This document shows, piece after piece, positions 19,000 to 26,755 of a stretch of 34,295 bases of DNA. Every line of letters starts with the position of its first letter. Positions within the stretch are counted from its first letter, which is position 1. Both the position numbers and the translations under genes were made by a program. The stretch is from Candidatus Aquidulcis sp. (GTDB lineage Bacteria; Chloroflexota; Anaerolineae; UBA4142): contig DYJA01000067.1 of the NCBI GenBank assembly GCA_020723345.1, positions 1 through 34,295 on the forward strand, read 5' to 3'. The notes under the pieces are model-generated. The model saw only the letters and a list, made by a program, of their open reading frames with translations. It was not told the origin of the DNA and ran no database searches.

Positions 19000-19152
19000 C
19001 TGCGAATCGCGCTCGGCAATTTGCTCGCGCAAGTGTACGATCAGGTGCGCGACGATTTGCGAATTGATTACACGGCTGAACCCGCGCCGCCGCTGGATTC
19101 CGCGACGGCGGAATGGGCAAACAAATTGTTGCGCGAAGGCGGACGCCGCTAG
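19000..19152 (+). pseudogene. C-terminal remnant of a DUF4058 protein
   Basis: In this frame 50 codons run from just after an in-frame TGA (18997-18999) to a TAG at 19150. They encode LLAQVYDQVRDDLRIDYTAE followed by PAPPLDSATAEWANKLLREG. This is the characteristic end of DUF4058 proteins, a family of about 250 residues frequent in Cyanobacteria and Chloroflexi. There is no start codon and no upstream homology that I can see, so more than 80 percent of the gene is missing. A terminator-like hairpin still follows it. The rest of the 394-bp gap (18815-18999) shows only an isolated TATAAT at 18955-18960 and nothing else I can interpret. Confidence 0.75.
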
Positions 19153-19159
19153 GAATCGA

Positions 19160-19194
19160 GACACCAGGTTTCTTGGAGAAACCTGGTGTCTTTA
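19160..19194. terminator. Terminator hairpin after the DUF4058 remnant
   Basis: GACACCAGGTTTCT (19160-19173), loop TGG and AGAAACCTGGTGTC (19177-19190) form a perfect 14-bp stem, then TTTAT. A degenerate copy of the same hairpin sequence is at 33033-33065. Confidence 0.85.
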
Positions 19195-19200
19195 TGCCAC

Positions 19201-19230
19201 TCATTCGTTTATTCGTTTCTCATTCGTTGA
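19201..19230. repeat. ATTCGTTT repeat at the MBL hydrolase stop codon
   Basis: Three ATTCGTT units (19203, 19211, 19222) overlap the stop codon of the MBL gene. The same words recur, in fold-back form, at 26046-26143. Confidence 0.75.
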
Positions 19231-20138
19231 CGCCAGTACCTCGCGTACCCCGCGACCAGCGATTCAAAACTCACCGCGACATCGTACCTGCTCGGATCGA
19301 CTCCCAATTTTGCAAACTCCGCCGCGGCTTGCGCTTTGAGTTCTTGCAGAATCGCGTTTTCGTCCGCGCCTTGCTCCAGTTGCACGCGCACGAGTTCGCC
19401 CCACGCGACGAGCCGCCATTCCAAATCGTCCCAGTGCCACGCGAGATTGCCGCGAAACAAACCGAAATGCGTTGGGCACAAGCCGGTCGCGTCGAGCGCG
19501 CGCAATCGCGCGATGCTCGCGCGCCACGCCTCGATATCGAGTTCGGGCGGCGTGGTGGGCGGGCGCACGTAGCGGACGCCCGGCATTCGCACGCCGCCGA
19601 TGTCGCCGGTGAAGAGCAAACTGCTTTTCGCGTCGAAATACGCGTGGTGGTGCCGCGCGTGTCCCGATGTTTCAAAGACGCGCAGCGTGGAACCCGGGAT
19701 CGCGATTTCGTCGCCATCGTTGATCACAACCAATTGCTCCGCCGGCACGGCGACAATCGTTCCCCACAACGATTCCATTTGATCGCCGTACAAAGGCGCC
19801 GCGCTCGCGAGCAGTTTCGACGGATCGGCGAGGTGCGGCGCGCCGACGGGATGTACGTGGACGCGCGTCCAGGGCAGTTGCCGCGCGAGCACGCCCGCGC
19901 CGCCCGCATGATCGAGATGGATGTGCGTCACGAAAATTTGGCGCAACGCTTCGAGCGGTACGCCCGCCGCCTGCACGCCGTCGAGCAAAGTATCCACCGT
20001 CGACGCGGGTCCCGTTTCGATCAGCGCGGCTTGCTCGCCGTCGAAAATCAGATACGCCGCGATCGTTTCGACGCGTCCCCGGAATTGTAAATCGATCAGC
20101 GTAATGTTTTGGCTGAGTTGATGTAGTATTGGAGTCAT
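19209..20138 (-). CDS. MBL-fold metallo-hydrolase
   Basis: This 309-residue metallo-beta-lactamase-fold protein has the metal-binding THIHLDHAGG (His72, His74, Asp76, His77). Further metal ligands are a His in TSGHARHHH, Asp in FTGDIGGV and a late His in CPTHFG. A helical C-terminal domain of about 90 residues follows. Such proteins hydrolyse thioesters, lactones or phosphoesters; the substrate here cannot be read from sequence. GGGTGAA precedes the ATG. It lies downstream of parB in the same direction and is separated from it by a purine/pyrimidine repeat, so it may be the last gene of the parA-parB transcript. Confidence 0.88.
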   Translation of the reverse strand: MTPILHQLSQNITLIDLQFRGRVETIAAYLIFDGEQAALIETGPASTVDTLLDGVQAAGVPLEALRQIFVTHIHLDHAGGAGVLARQLPWTRVHVHPVGAPHLADPSKLLASAAPLYGDQMESLWGTIVAVPAEQLVVINDGDEIAIPGSTLRVFETSGHARHHHAYFDAKSSLLFTGDIGGVRMPGVRYVRPPTTPPELDIEAWRASIARLRALDATGLCPTHFGLFRGNLAWHWDDLEWRLVAWGELVRVQLEQGADENAILQELKAQAAAEFAKLGVDPSRYDVAVSFESLVAGYARYWRQRMRNE

Positions 20139-20154
20139 GTAGATTCACCCGCAA

Positions 20155-20301
20155 GAGAAGGGATAAGAGGGCAGAAGAAGGCGTTGGAGGCAAAGAAGGT
20201 AAAGAAGACAAAGAGGGCGAGGAGGCGCGCCTTCTCGCCTTCTCTGCCTTCTTTTCCTTCTTTGCCTTCTTATCCCCTCTTATCCCTTCTATCCCCTCTT
20301 C
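20155..20301. repeat. Intercistronic 9-nt purine/pyrimidine inverted repeat (parB-MBL)
   Basis: The purine arm at 20155-20225 is built of 9-nt units such as AAGAAGGCG, AAGAAGGTA and AAGAGGGCG. A pyrimidine arm (20230-20301) follows, with units such as CTGCCTTCT and TTGCCTTCT, and TTATCCCCTC twice. It overlaps the parB stop codon and matches the vocabulary of the element at 5271-5407. Confidence 0.88.
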
Positions 20302-21200
20302 CCCACAATCCGCGCATAAATCGCTTCGAGCTCTTCTTCCGAATAAAAGTGCAGCACGATCTTGCCGCCTTTGCGCGAACGAAATACTTGGACTTTGGTA
20401 CCGAGCGCGTTGCGAAAATCGTTTTCGAGCGCGCGCGTCGCGGCGGGCATTTCGCGTTCGGACGACCGCTGACCGCCGACAGCAGACCGCGGTCGGCGGT
20501 CGGCGGTCGGTAGTCGTTCCCCCATCCGCCGAGCGATTTCTTCGGTTTGGCGCACCGATAGACCTTGCTCGATCACTTGGCGGAGCAGCGCGCGTTGTTG
20601 CTTTTCGTCTTCGACCGTCAAGATCGCGCGCGCGTGCCCTTCGCTGATCGTATCTTCCGCGAGCGCGGCTTGTACTTCGTCGGACAGTTTGAGCAGGCGC
20701 AGCGCGTTCGCGACCGTTGTGCGATTCTTGCCGACTTTCGCCGCGACTTGTTCCTGCGTCAACCCGAAATCGCTCATCAGCGCGCGATACGCGTTCGCTT
20801 CTTCAAGGACGTTCAGATCGGCGCGCTGAATATTTTCGACGAGCGCGAGTTCCAGCATTTCTTGCGGCGTCGCGCCGCGCACGATCACGGGAATGTCCGC
20901 GAGTCCCGCGAGTTTCGCCGCGCTCCAGCGGCGTTCGCCCGCGATGAGTTGATAGCGCGGCGCGAGTTCGGTCGAATCGGGCGCGGGCGTGACGATGAGG
21001 GGCTGGATCAAGCCGTGTTCGCGGATCGAGTCCGCGAGTTCGCGCAGCGCGTCGGGATCGATCTTGTGGCGCGGTTGGCGCGGGTTCGGCGCAATCGCGG
21101 CGACCGGCACTTCTTTCACGCCCGACGTGACCGCGGAGGGCTGTCCCGGCGGAATCAACGCGCCGAGTCCGCGACCGAGGCCGTGTTTGGGTGGAGACAT
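20289..21200 (-). CDS. parB: Chromosome-partitioning protein ParB (Spo0J)
   Basis: This is a DNA-binding CTPase of chromosome segregation, 303 residues. The N-terminal part reads KHGLGRGLGALIP. The CTP/parS domain has RQPRHKIDP, GLIQPLIV, the GERRWSAAKLAG box and ENIQRADLN. Next is the helix-turn-helix around LTQEQVAAKVGKNRTTVANA. The C-terminal dimerisation part carries KVQVFRSRKGGKIVLHFYSEEEL. Residues 229-246 of the linker are encoded by a 54-bp degenerate heptamer inverted repeat (20463-20516), an in-frame insertion. No full parS site (TGTTTCACGTGAAACA type) was found in the window. It lies directly after parA, separated by another repeat. Confidence 0.95.
   Translation of the reverse strand: MSPPKHGLGRGLGALIPPGQPSAVTSGVKEVPVAAIAPNPRQPRHKIDPDALRELADSIREHGLIQPLIVTPAPDSTELAPRYQLIAGERRWSAAKLAGLADIPVIVRGATPQEMLELALVENIQRADLNVLEEANAYRALMSDFGLTQEQVAAKVGKNRTTVANALRLLKLSDEVQAALAEDTISEGHARAILTVEDEKQQRALLRQVIEQGLSVRQTEEIARRMGERLPTADRRPRSAVGGQRSSEREMPAATRALENDFRNALGTKVQVFRSRKGGKIVLHFYSEEELEAIYARIVGKRG
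20463..20516. repeat. Heptamer inverted repeat inside parB
   Basis: Units GACCGCT, GACCGCC and GACAGCA lead to a GC centre (20489-20490), then GGTCGGC twice and GGTCGGT. The 26-nt arms match at 21 of 26 positions. The element is 54 bp long, a multiple of three, and stays in frame. Confidence 0.9.
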
Positions 21201-21209
21201 TTTTCAACT

Positions 21210-21267
21210 CCAGTGTTCAGTATTCAGTATTCAGTGTTCAGTCTGAACACTGAATACTGAATACTGG
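21210..21267. repeat. Intercistronic heptamer inverted repeat (parA-parB)
   Basis: CAGTGTT, CAGTATT, CAGTATT and CAGTGTT (21211-21238) are followed by the exact reverse complement. Bases 21218-21241 pair with 21243-21266 without a mismatch, over 24 bp with a one-base spacer. It abuts the parA stop codon at 21268. Confidence 0.95.
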
Positions 21268-22044
<777 letters not shown>

Positions 22045-22072
22045 TAGAGATTGGAGATTAGAGATTAGAGAT
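22045..22072. repeat. Heptamer repeat immediately before the parA start
   Basis: TAGAGAT, TGGAGAT, TAGAGAT and TAGAGAT are in perfect register and directly abut the parA ATG. The GNAT stop codon (22058-22060) lies inside them. Confidence 0.92.
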
Positions 22073-22522
22073 TGGCGCGAGTGTCAACGCAAAATAAATA
22101 TCCACCTCATCCCGCGCGTACTCGCGAAACCCGCACCGCGTGTACAGATTGATCGCATCGTCCCAGCCGTGTTCCGTGGAAACGATTACGCGCGCGCAAC
22201 CGCGCTGCCGCGCCGCGTCGAGCAAGCGCGTCACGAGCGCGCGTCCGATGCCGTTGCGCCGCTGCGCGCGGCTGACCGACATGCGGACGATGCGCGCGGT
22301 GTGCGCGTCCACGGCAATCAAGCCGCCCGCGCCGACAATCGCGCCGCCGATTTCTGCGACGACGAACGCGCTGCCGCGCTGAATGTAATGCGCGTCGATG
22401 TCGTCGAGATCGGGATTGCGCGTCTCGTCAATCCATCCGAAATGCTCGCCGAGTCCGTTCAAAACGAGTTGGCGCGCGGCGGCTTGATCGCGCGGTGTAA
22501 ACGGGCGAATGTTTACAGACAT
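22058..22522 (-). CDS. GNAT-family N-acetyltransferase
   Basis: This 154-residue GCN5-related acetyltransferase has FVVAEIGGAIVGAGGLIAVD, IVRMSVSRAQRRNGIGRALV (the acetyl-CoA pyrophosphate loop Q/RxxGxG/A) and a final NLYTRCGFREYARDEVDIYF. The acceptor is unknown. The ATG overlaps the stop codon of the PfkB gene by one base (TGATG), with no ribosome binding site of its own, so translation is probably coupled. Its last residues (ISNL) are encoded by the following heptamer repeat. The open frame continues upstream to 23368, but that part is a shadow of the kinase gene. Confidence 0.88.
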   Translation of the reverse strand: MSVNIRPFTPRDQAAARQLVLNGLGEHFGWIDETRNPDLDDIDAHYIQRGSAFVVAEIGGAIVGAGGLIAVDAHTARIVRMSVSRAQRRNGIGRALVTRLLDAARQRGCARVIVSTEHGWDDAINLYTRCGFREYARDEVDIYFALTLAPISNL

Positions 22523-23355
22523 CAAAACATCAACGGGCGCGCCAAGCGTTCCTCCACTTGCGCGCGCGTTGGAATCGTCGTGATGCCGGGACCTTCGACG
22601 CAGAACGACGCGGTCGCGTTCGCAAAGCGCGCGGCTTGAAACGGATCGCTGGTCTCGTGCAAGCGGACGAGGAACGCGCCGGCGAAGACATCGCCCGCGC
22701 CGGTCGGATCCACTTCGCGCGCGGGAAAACCGGCGATGTGCTTTTCGATTCCGTCGGCGAAGACGACGCAACCCTTCGCGCCCTTGGTCATCACCGCGAT
22801 GCGCGTCAATCGCACGTACTCGTTCATCAATTCGCAATCGCCGTTTAAATCTTCTTCGCTCAGCACGAGCACATCGACGTGCGGCAAAATGTCCGGCGCT
22901 TCGTCCCAGCACCGCGCGCGAACGCGATGCGTCGCGTCCCATTCGCGCATCCAGCCCTGCGGCGTCACGCCGACGAGCGCGTGCGGAAACATTTTGGCAA
23001 AACGCGCATCGACTTCGCGCGCGAGCGGACCCAGATGCACAATCGGCGCGACGCGCCATTCTGCCGGAACGTCGTCGGGTTGTAGATCGTCGGCGCGCGC
23101 GAGTAAAAATTGCGTGCGGTGTCCATCTTTGTAAATGTTGTGAAATGTCGTCGTCTGCGCGGAGTCGACGCGATGAATTTCGATATCGCGCAGCACGTCG
23201 GGAATAACAAAATCCGGGGCGAGGCGGGTGACAATGCCCGTCTTGCGCCCCAGATTGCGTACCGTCGTGCCCATATACGTCGCCGTGCCGCCGACCGTAA
23301 AGCCATTCGGCACAACGTCTTGAACGATGTGACCGATGATGAGAAAATTTATCAC
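22522..23355 (-). CDS. PfkB-family sugar/nucleoside kinase
   Basis: This carbohydrate kinase of the ribokinase/PfkB family has 277 residues from the GTG at 23355. It shows an N-terminal GHIVQDV, GGTATYMGTTVRNLG, and the catalytic anion-hole motif VDPTGAGDVFAGAFLVRL with its Asp base, then ANATASFCVEGPG. The substrate cannot be assigned. I chose the GTG because the frame extension to 23400 is encoded by a heptamer palindrome. The ribosome binding site is weak. It occupies the place between jag and parA where many genomes have mnmE, mnmG and rsmG. Confidence 0.85.
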   Translation of the reverse strand: MINFLIIGHIVQDVVPNGFTVGGTATYMGTTVRNLGRKTGIVTRLAPDFVIPDVLRDIEIHRVDSAQTTTFHNIYKDGHRTQFLLARADDLQPDDVPAEWRVAPIVHLGPLAREVDARFAKMFPHALVGVTPQGWMREWDATHRVRARCWDEAPDILPHVDVLVLSEEDLNGDCELMNEYVRLTRIAVMTKGAKGCVVFADGIEKHIAGFPAREVDPTGAGDVFAGAFLVRLHETSDPFQAARFANATASFCVEGPGITTIPTRAQVEERLARPLMF

Positions 23356-23370
23356 GCTGGAATTCCAATC

Positions 23371-23414
23371 CGTGATGCGTGATGCGTGATCACGCATCAC
23401 GTTTCACGCATCAC
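23371..23414. repeat. Intercistronic heptamer palindrome (jag-PfkB)
   Basis: CGTGATG, CGTGATG and CGTGATC are followed by ACGCATCACG and CACGCATCAC. Bases 23378-23401 are a perfect 24-bp palindrome with no loop. It abuts the jag stop codon at 23411. Confidence 0.92.
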
Positions 23415-24061
23415 CTGTGTAGAATCATCACGCGCCGATGCTCGCCTTCGCCGATGCTGTTCGTCGTCACCGCCGGATGATCGCGCAACGTGATATGAAC
23501 GATGCGGCGCTCGTACGCCGGCATCGCTTCGAGCGTGATCGGTTGGCGGCTTGCTTCGACGCGCTCCGCCATGCGCTTGGCAAGTTCGCGCAGGACGCGC
23601 TCGCGGCGCACGCGATACCCTTCGACATCGACGACGACCTTTGCCGATTTGTGTTTCGGCGCGAGCATCAGGCGCGCGACGTACTCCAGATCGCGCAGCG
23701 TCTCGCCGCGCCGTCCGATCAAAATTCCCAGATCGTCGCCGACGATGTTGAGCACGAACGCGTCGGGTCCCTCGGATTCGGCGGCGGGCAGAATTTCGAC
23801 GCGCGAACGAATACCCATCTGCTTCAGCAACGTTTCGAGAATTTCTTTGGCATCCGTCTCGGCGTCGGTCTTGGGCGCGCCGGAGGGTTCGACGCGCGTC
23901 AAGCGGACGATTGCCTCTTCGCCGCCGAGACCCAGGATGCCGCGCGAAGGTTCGCGCACGATTTCGACGTTCACCGCGTCGCGCGTGACGCCGAGTTCCG
24001 CCAAACCCTTTTCAATCGCGTCTTCAATCGTCTTGCCTGAAAACTCATTTGCTTCCGACAT
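23411..24061 (-). CDS. jag: RNA-binding protein Jag/KhpB
   Basis: This 216-residue protein has the full Jag layout: an N-terminal Jag_N domain (residues 8-55, GKTIEDAIEKGLAELG and ILGLGGEEA), a short linker, a KH domain with IGRRGETLRDLEYVARLM, and a C-terminal R3H domain with ERRIVHITLRDHPAVTTNS and GEGEHRRVMI. Homologues bind RNA and influence cell division and elongation. Its start overlaps the end of yidC by 17 bp, and the two genes are neighbours in most bacteria. Confidence 0.95.
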   Translation of the reverse strand: MSEANEFSGKTIEDAIEKGLAELGVTRDAVNVEIVREPSRGILGLGGEEAIVRLTRVEPSGAPKTDAETDAKEILETLLKQMGIRSRVEILPAAESEGPDAFVLNIVGDDLGILIGRRGETLRDLEYVARLMLAPKHKSAKVVVDVEGYRVRRERVLRELAKRMAERVEASRQPITLEAMPAYERRIVHITLRDHPAVTTNSIGEGEHRRVMILHR

Positions 24062-24854
24062 TCTTTTTTCCCTTATTGGCCGCGGCGTCCCACGGTGTCC
24101 CGACGAATAAATTGCCCCAGCCGGTGGTAAAGTACTGCTGAATGATGCCGACGACGTTGAACACGATCCAGTACAGCGACAAGCCGACGGGGAACGACAG
24201 CGAAATGTAGCCGATGAACAACGGCATCATCACCATCATCGATTGATTCATCTGCGCCGATTGCGGATCGGTGGACGGCATCACCATCATCCGTTGCTGC
24301 ACCCAGGTGCTAACGAGCACGAGCGCGGGAACAACGTAGCCGATCCCACTCGGCATGCCCGCGAGGTTCATGCCGAGGAAATCGCTTTGCACCGGCACCG
24401 CCGCCGCGAGCGCGGGCAAGAATTGATAGATGTGCTTGGCGAGATCCATCAATTGTTCGGGCTGCGCGCCCATCACCGTCGTGATCGATTGATACAAGCC
24501 GATCATGATCGGCCAGGGAATGAGCGCGGGCAAACAACCGCCGAGCGGATTCACGCCCGCGGACTGATACATCTTCATCTGTTCCTGCGCCAGTTTCTCG
24601 CGATCCTTGGCGTACTTTTTCTGCATCGTTTTCCATTCGTCGCTCTGCATCAACGCTTGCTGCTTCTTCATCGCCTTTTGCTGCTGAGCGTAGAAGGGTA
24701 ACGTGACCGCGCGCACCAGCAACGTGAACAAAATGATCGCGATGCCGTACGCGCCCGGAATCGAAATTTGATGCAACGACGCGTAAATCCACAGCAACAG
24801 ATTCACCATCGGGTTGACGACGACGTTATTCCAAAGCGGGGTAAGAAATTCCAT
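24045..24854 (-). CDS. yidC: Membrane protein insertase YidC
   Basis: This insertase of the YidC/Oxa1 family has 269 residues from the ATG at 24854 (AGGAG six bases upstream). It is the short form without the large periplasmic domain of proteobacteria. Membrane segments are visible at about 20-45, around 105-130 (GGCLPALIPWPIMIGLYQ), 175-190 and 210-245. The functional Arg of the hydrophilic groove lies in LLVRAVTLPFYAQQ. A charged cytoplasmic helical hairpin (KKQQALMQSDEWKTMQKKY) follows. The C-terminal tail is Lys-rich. It is placed between the PQQ-repeat lipoprotein and jag. Confidence 0.96.
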   Translation of the reverse strand: MEFLTPLWNNVVVNPMVNLLLWIYASLHQISIPGAYGIAIILFTLLVRAVTLPFYAQQQKAMKKQQALMQSDEWKTMQKKYAKDREKLAQEQMKMYQSAGVNPLGGCLPALIPWPIMIGLYQSITTVMGAQPEQLMDLAKHIYQFLPALAAAVPVQSDFLGMNLAGMPSGIGYVVPALVLVSTWVQQRMMVMPSTDPQSAQMNQSMMVMMPLFIGYISLSFPVGLSLYWIVFNVVGIIQQYFTTGWGNLFVGTPWDAAANKGKKNVGSK

Positions 24855-24870
24855 ATCCAACTCCTAAACA

Positions 24871-24938
24871 AAGGCAGAAGGATGAGGGATGAAGGATGAA
24901 AAAACCTTTCATCCTTCATCCTTCTGCCTTCATCCTTT
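24871..24938. repeat. Intercistronic heptamer inverted repeat (PQQ-yidC)
   Basis: GAAGGAT, GAGGGAT and GAAGGAT (24877-24897) form one arm and the complementary CTTTCATCCTTCATCC... the other. The 25-nt arms 24871-24895 and 24906-24930 differ at two positions. The arms are nearly identical to those at 26756-26827 but the loops differ. Confidence 0.93.
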
Positions 24939-26031
24939 ATTTTGCCGCCGGTGTTGCCAACTTGCCGCTCGTCACATCCAGCGACCACTTGACGGTACCG
25001 GTCGCGGCATCGAGCGCGTACAGCAAATGATCGTGCGACGAAACGTACACGCTGCCTTGCGCGACGACGGGCGACGACAGGACGCGTCCATTTGTCGCGC
25101 GCGACCATTTGCCTTGTCCCGTCGCGGCGTCCACCGCGTACACCTTGAAATCGTCCGCGCCAAAGTACGCGGTGTTGCCGTCGATGACGATTGCCGAGCG
25201 AATGGGACCATTCGCTTTGAACGGCGTGTTCCACTTTTCCTTGCCCGTTTGCGCGTCGAGCGCGTACACTTTGCCATCCAACACGCCAAAGTAGACGACG
25301 CCGTTCGCGGCGGTCGGATTCGACCAGACCCAGTTGCTCGCTTCAAATTCCCATTTCTTTGCGCCGCTCGTCGCGTCGAGCGCGAACACTTTGGACAAAC
25401 CCGCGATGTAAACCAGGTTATCCGCGACGGCGGGCTTGGTCACGATGATGCCGCCGGCGTCGAAATTCCATTTGCGCGCGCCGCTCGTCGCGTCGAGCGC
25501 GTACAGTTTGTGATCGAGCGACGCCGCGTAGAGAATTCCGCCTGCCAGCGTCGGGTCCGCCCACACCGCGCCTTGCGTTTCAAATTCCCATTTCTTGGCG
25601 CCGCTGGTCGCGTCGAGCGCGTATACTTTTTTATCGTTCGCGCCAAAGTACACCAGTCCGCCGCCCACTACCGGACTTGCGACAACCGGCGCGGTCACGT
25701 CGAATTCCCATTTCTTTGCGCCGGTCGCGGCGTCGAGCGCGTAAAACTTTTGATCGAACGCGCCAAAGTAGACGATGCCATCCACCAGCGCGGGCGTCGA
25801 GTACACCGAAGTCAGATTTTTATCGGCGGGGAATTGCCACTTGAGCGCGCCGTCAGTCGCGCTCACCGCCATCACTTTGCCAACCGACGTGCCGGCGTAA
25901 ACAATCCCATCGACGACGCGCGCGCTCGCCCAGCCGGTCGGCGGCGCGCCGCCGCACGCGGTCAAGAGAAACGCGGCGGCGAGGAGCGCAACGAGCGTCA
26001 ACGCCAACCGCGTGTGCGTCAAGTTTTTCAA
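24937..26031 (-). CDS. PQQ-like eight-bladed beta-propeller lipoprotein
   Basis: This 364-residue exported protein has a signal peptide ending in the lipobox LLTAC (Cys26). Eight repeats of about 40 residues follow, each ending in a form of YALDAATGAKKWEF (VMAVSATDGALKWQF, FYALDAATG, VYALDATSG, LYALDATSG, VFALDATSG, VYALDAQTG, VYAVDAATG, LYALDAATG). This predicts an eight-bladed propeller like BamB. The start is a TTG at 26031 with GGAGG eight bases upstream. Lying between yidD and yidC, it may work near membrane insertion or in the cell envelope, but that is inference. No catalytic residues of PQQ dehydrogenases are seen. Confidence 0.9.
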   Translation of the reverse strand: MKNLTHTRLALTLVALLAAAFLLTACGGAPPTGWASARVVDGIVYAGTSVGKVMAVSATDGALKWQFPADKNLTSVYSTPALVDGIVYFGAFDQKFYALDAATGAKKWEFDVTAPVVASPVVGGGLVYFGANDKKVYALDATSGAKKWEFETQGAVWADPTLAGGILYAASLDHKLYALDATSGARKWNFDAGGIIVTKPAVADNLVYIAGLSKVFALDATSGAKKWEFEASNWVWSNPTAANGVVYFGVLDGKVYALDAQTGKEKWNTPFKANGPIRSAIVIDGNTAYFGADDFKVYAVDAATGQGKWSRATNGRVLSSPVVAQGSVYVSSHDHLLYALDAATGTVKWSLDVTSGKLATPAAK

Positions 26032-26045
26032 AACAACAACCTCCG

Positions 26046-26143
26046 AAATAATTTCGCGTCAACGAATTGACAACGAATATATGGCGTCTGTGCGCGCACA
26101 TTCGTTTATTCGTTGCGCGCAGCCATTCGTTGACGCCGAATCG
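26046..26143. repeat. Intercistronic ATTCGTT fold-back (yidD-PQQ)
   Basis: CGTCAACGAATTGACAACGA (26058-26077) carries complements of the ATTCGTTTATTCGTT (26101-26115) and CATTCGTTGACG (26125-26136) words that follow. It shares its units with 19201-19230 and fills the gap between yidD and the PQQ gene. Confidence 0.7.
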
Positions 26144-26145
26144 TA

Positions 26146-26361
26146 CTAATCATACGGAACGGGATCATATCCGCCGGGATTGAAGGGCTGGCAGCGCAGA
26201 ATGCGCGTGAGCGCGAGCCAGCCGCCCTTGACGATCCCAAAATGCGCGATGGCTTCCAATCCGTACTGCGAGCAGGTGGGGACGAAACGACAACTGGGCG
26301 GCAGGAGCGGCGAGAGCAATCGCTGATACAATCGAATCAAACCGAGCGCAAAATATTTCAT
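26146..26361 (-). CDS. yidD: Membrane protein insertion efficiency factor YidD
   Basis: This 71-residue protein has the family core [33 protein letters not shown], written here as starting at residue 6, with the conserved CRFxPTCSxY, then [24 protein letters not shown]. It assists YidC-dependent membrane insertion. I use the ATG at 26361; the GTG at 26382 is encoded by repeat sequence. No clear ribosome binding site is seen for either. Confidence 0.93.
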   Translation of the reverse strand: MKYFALGLIRLYQRLLSPLLPPSCRFVPTCSQYGLEAIAHFGIVKGGWLALTRILRCQPFNPGGYDPVPYD

Positions 26362-26377
26362 TGAGAATAACCGACGG

Positions 26378-26426
26378 AACACGCAACACGCATCACGCCC
26401 CGTGTTGCGTATTACGTGTTGCGTAT
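26378..26426. repeat. Intercistronic heptamer inverted repeat (rnpA-yidD)
   Basis: AACACGC, AACACGC and ATCACGC (26378-26398) are followed by CGTGTTGCGTATTACGTGTT and GCGTAT. It overlaps the rnpA stop codon at 26412. The vocabulary is shared with 5660-5687. Confidence 0.9.
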
Positions 26427-26753
26427 CAACATCGCGCGGCGCAGCACGTTTTCAATTGCGGCGTCCATCTCTTTGAATTCGCACTGCCCCGCGCGGCTGC
26501 GCGCGATCAAAATCAAATCCCATCCTGAAACGATCATCGGCAAGCGCAGCCGGACACTCTCCCGCATCAAGCGTTTCGCGCGGTTGCGCGCCACCGCCTT
26601 GCCGATTTTTTTACCCGCTACAAATCCGAACCGACACGTCTCCGTTCCGTTTGCGCGCACGCGCAGAATGACGAGTGGATGCGTACACGATTTGCCGTCA
26701 TCCCAAACCCGCTGAAAATCCGCGCCGCGCCGCAAACTGAACGAGCGATCCAT
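26412..26753 (-). CDS. rnpA: Ribonuclease P protein component
   Basis: This protein subunit of RNase P, which trims the 5' end of pre-tRNA, has 113 residues. [17 protein letters not shown] is at the N-terminus, [20 protein letters not shown] holds the RNR signature that contacts the RNA, and [17 protein letters not shown] follows. The ATG at 26753 is the natural start. The frame extension to 26798 reads through a GAAGGAT heptamer repeat. No Shine-Dalgarno sequence precedes the ATG, because the repeat ends there. Confidence 0.95.
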   Translation of the reverse strand: MDRSFSLRRGADFQRVWDDGKSCTHPLVILRVRANGTETCRFGFVAGKKIGKAVARNRAKRLMRESVRLRLPMIVSGWDLILIARSRAGQCEFKEMDAAIENVLRRAMLIRNT

Positions 26754-26755
26754 CG

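Noticed and set aside
20155-20301. CRISPR-like array or coding repeats in the purine/pyrimidine region
   Set aside because: Units are only 9 nt, degenerate, without spacers, and arranged as two complementary arms. This does not fit a CRISPR array.
22169-22183. parS-like sequence near TGTTCCGTGGAAACG
   Set aside because: It lacks the central two bases of the 16-bp parS palindrome and lies inside the GNAT coding region, so it is taken as chance.
22523-23368. Upstream part of the long open frame that ends as the GNAT gene
   Set aside because: This portion overlaps the PfkB kinase in another frame and is Arg-rich low-complexity sequence. Only 22058-22522 shows acetyltransferase motifs.
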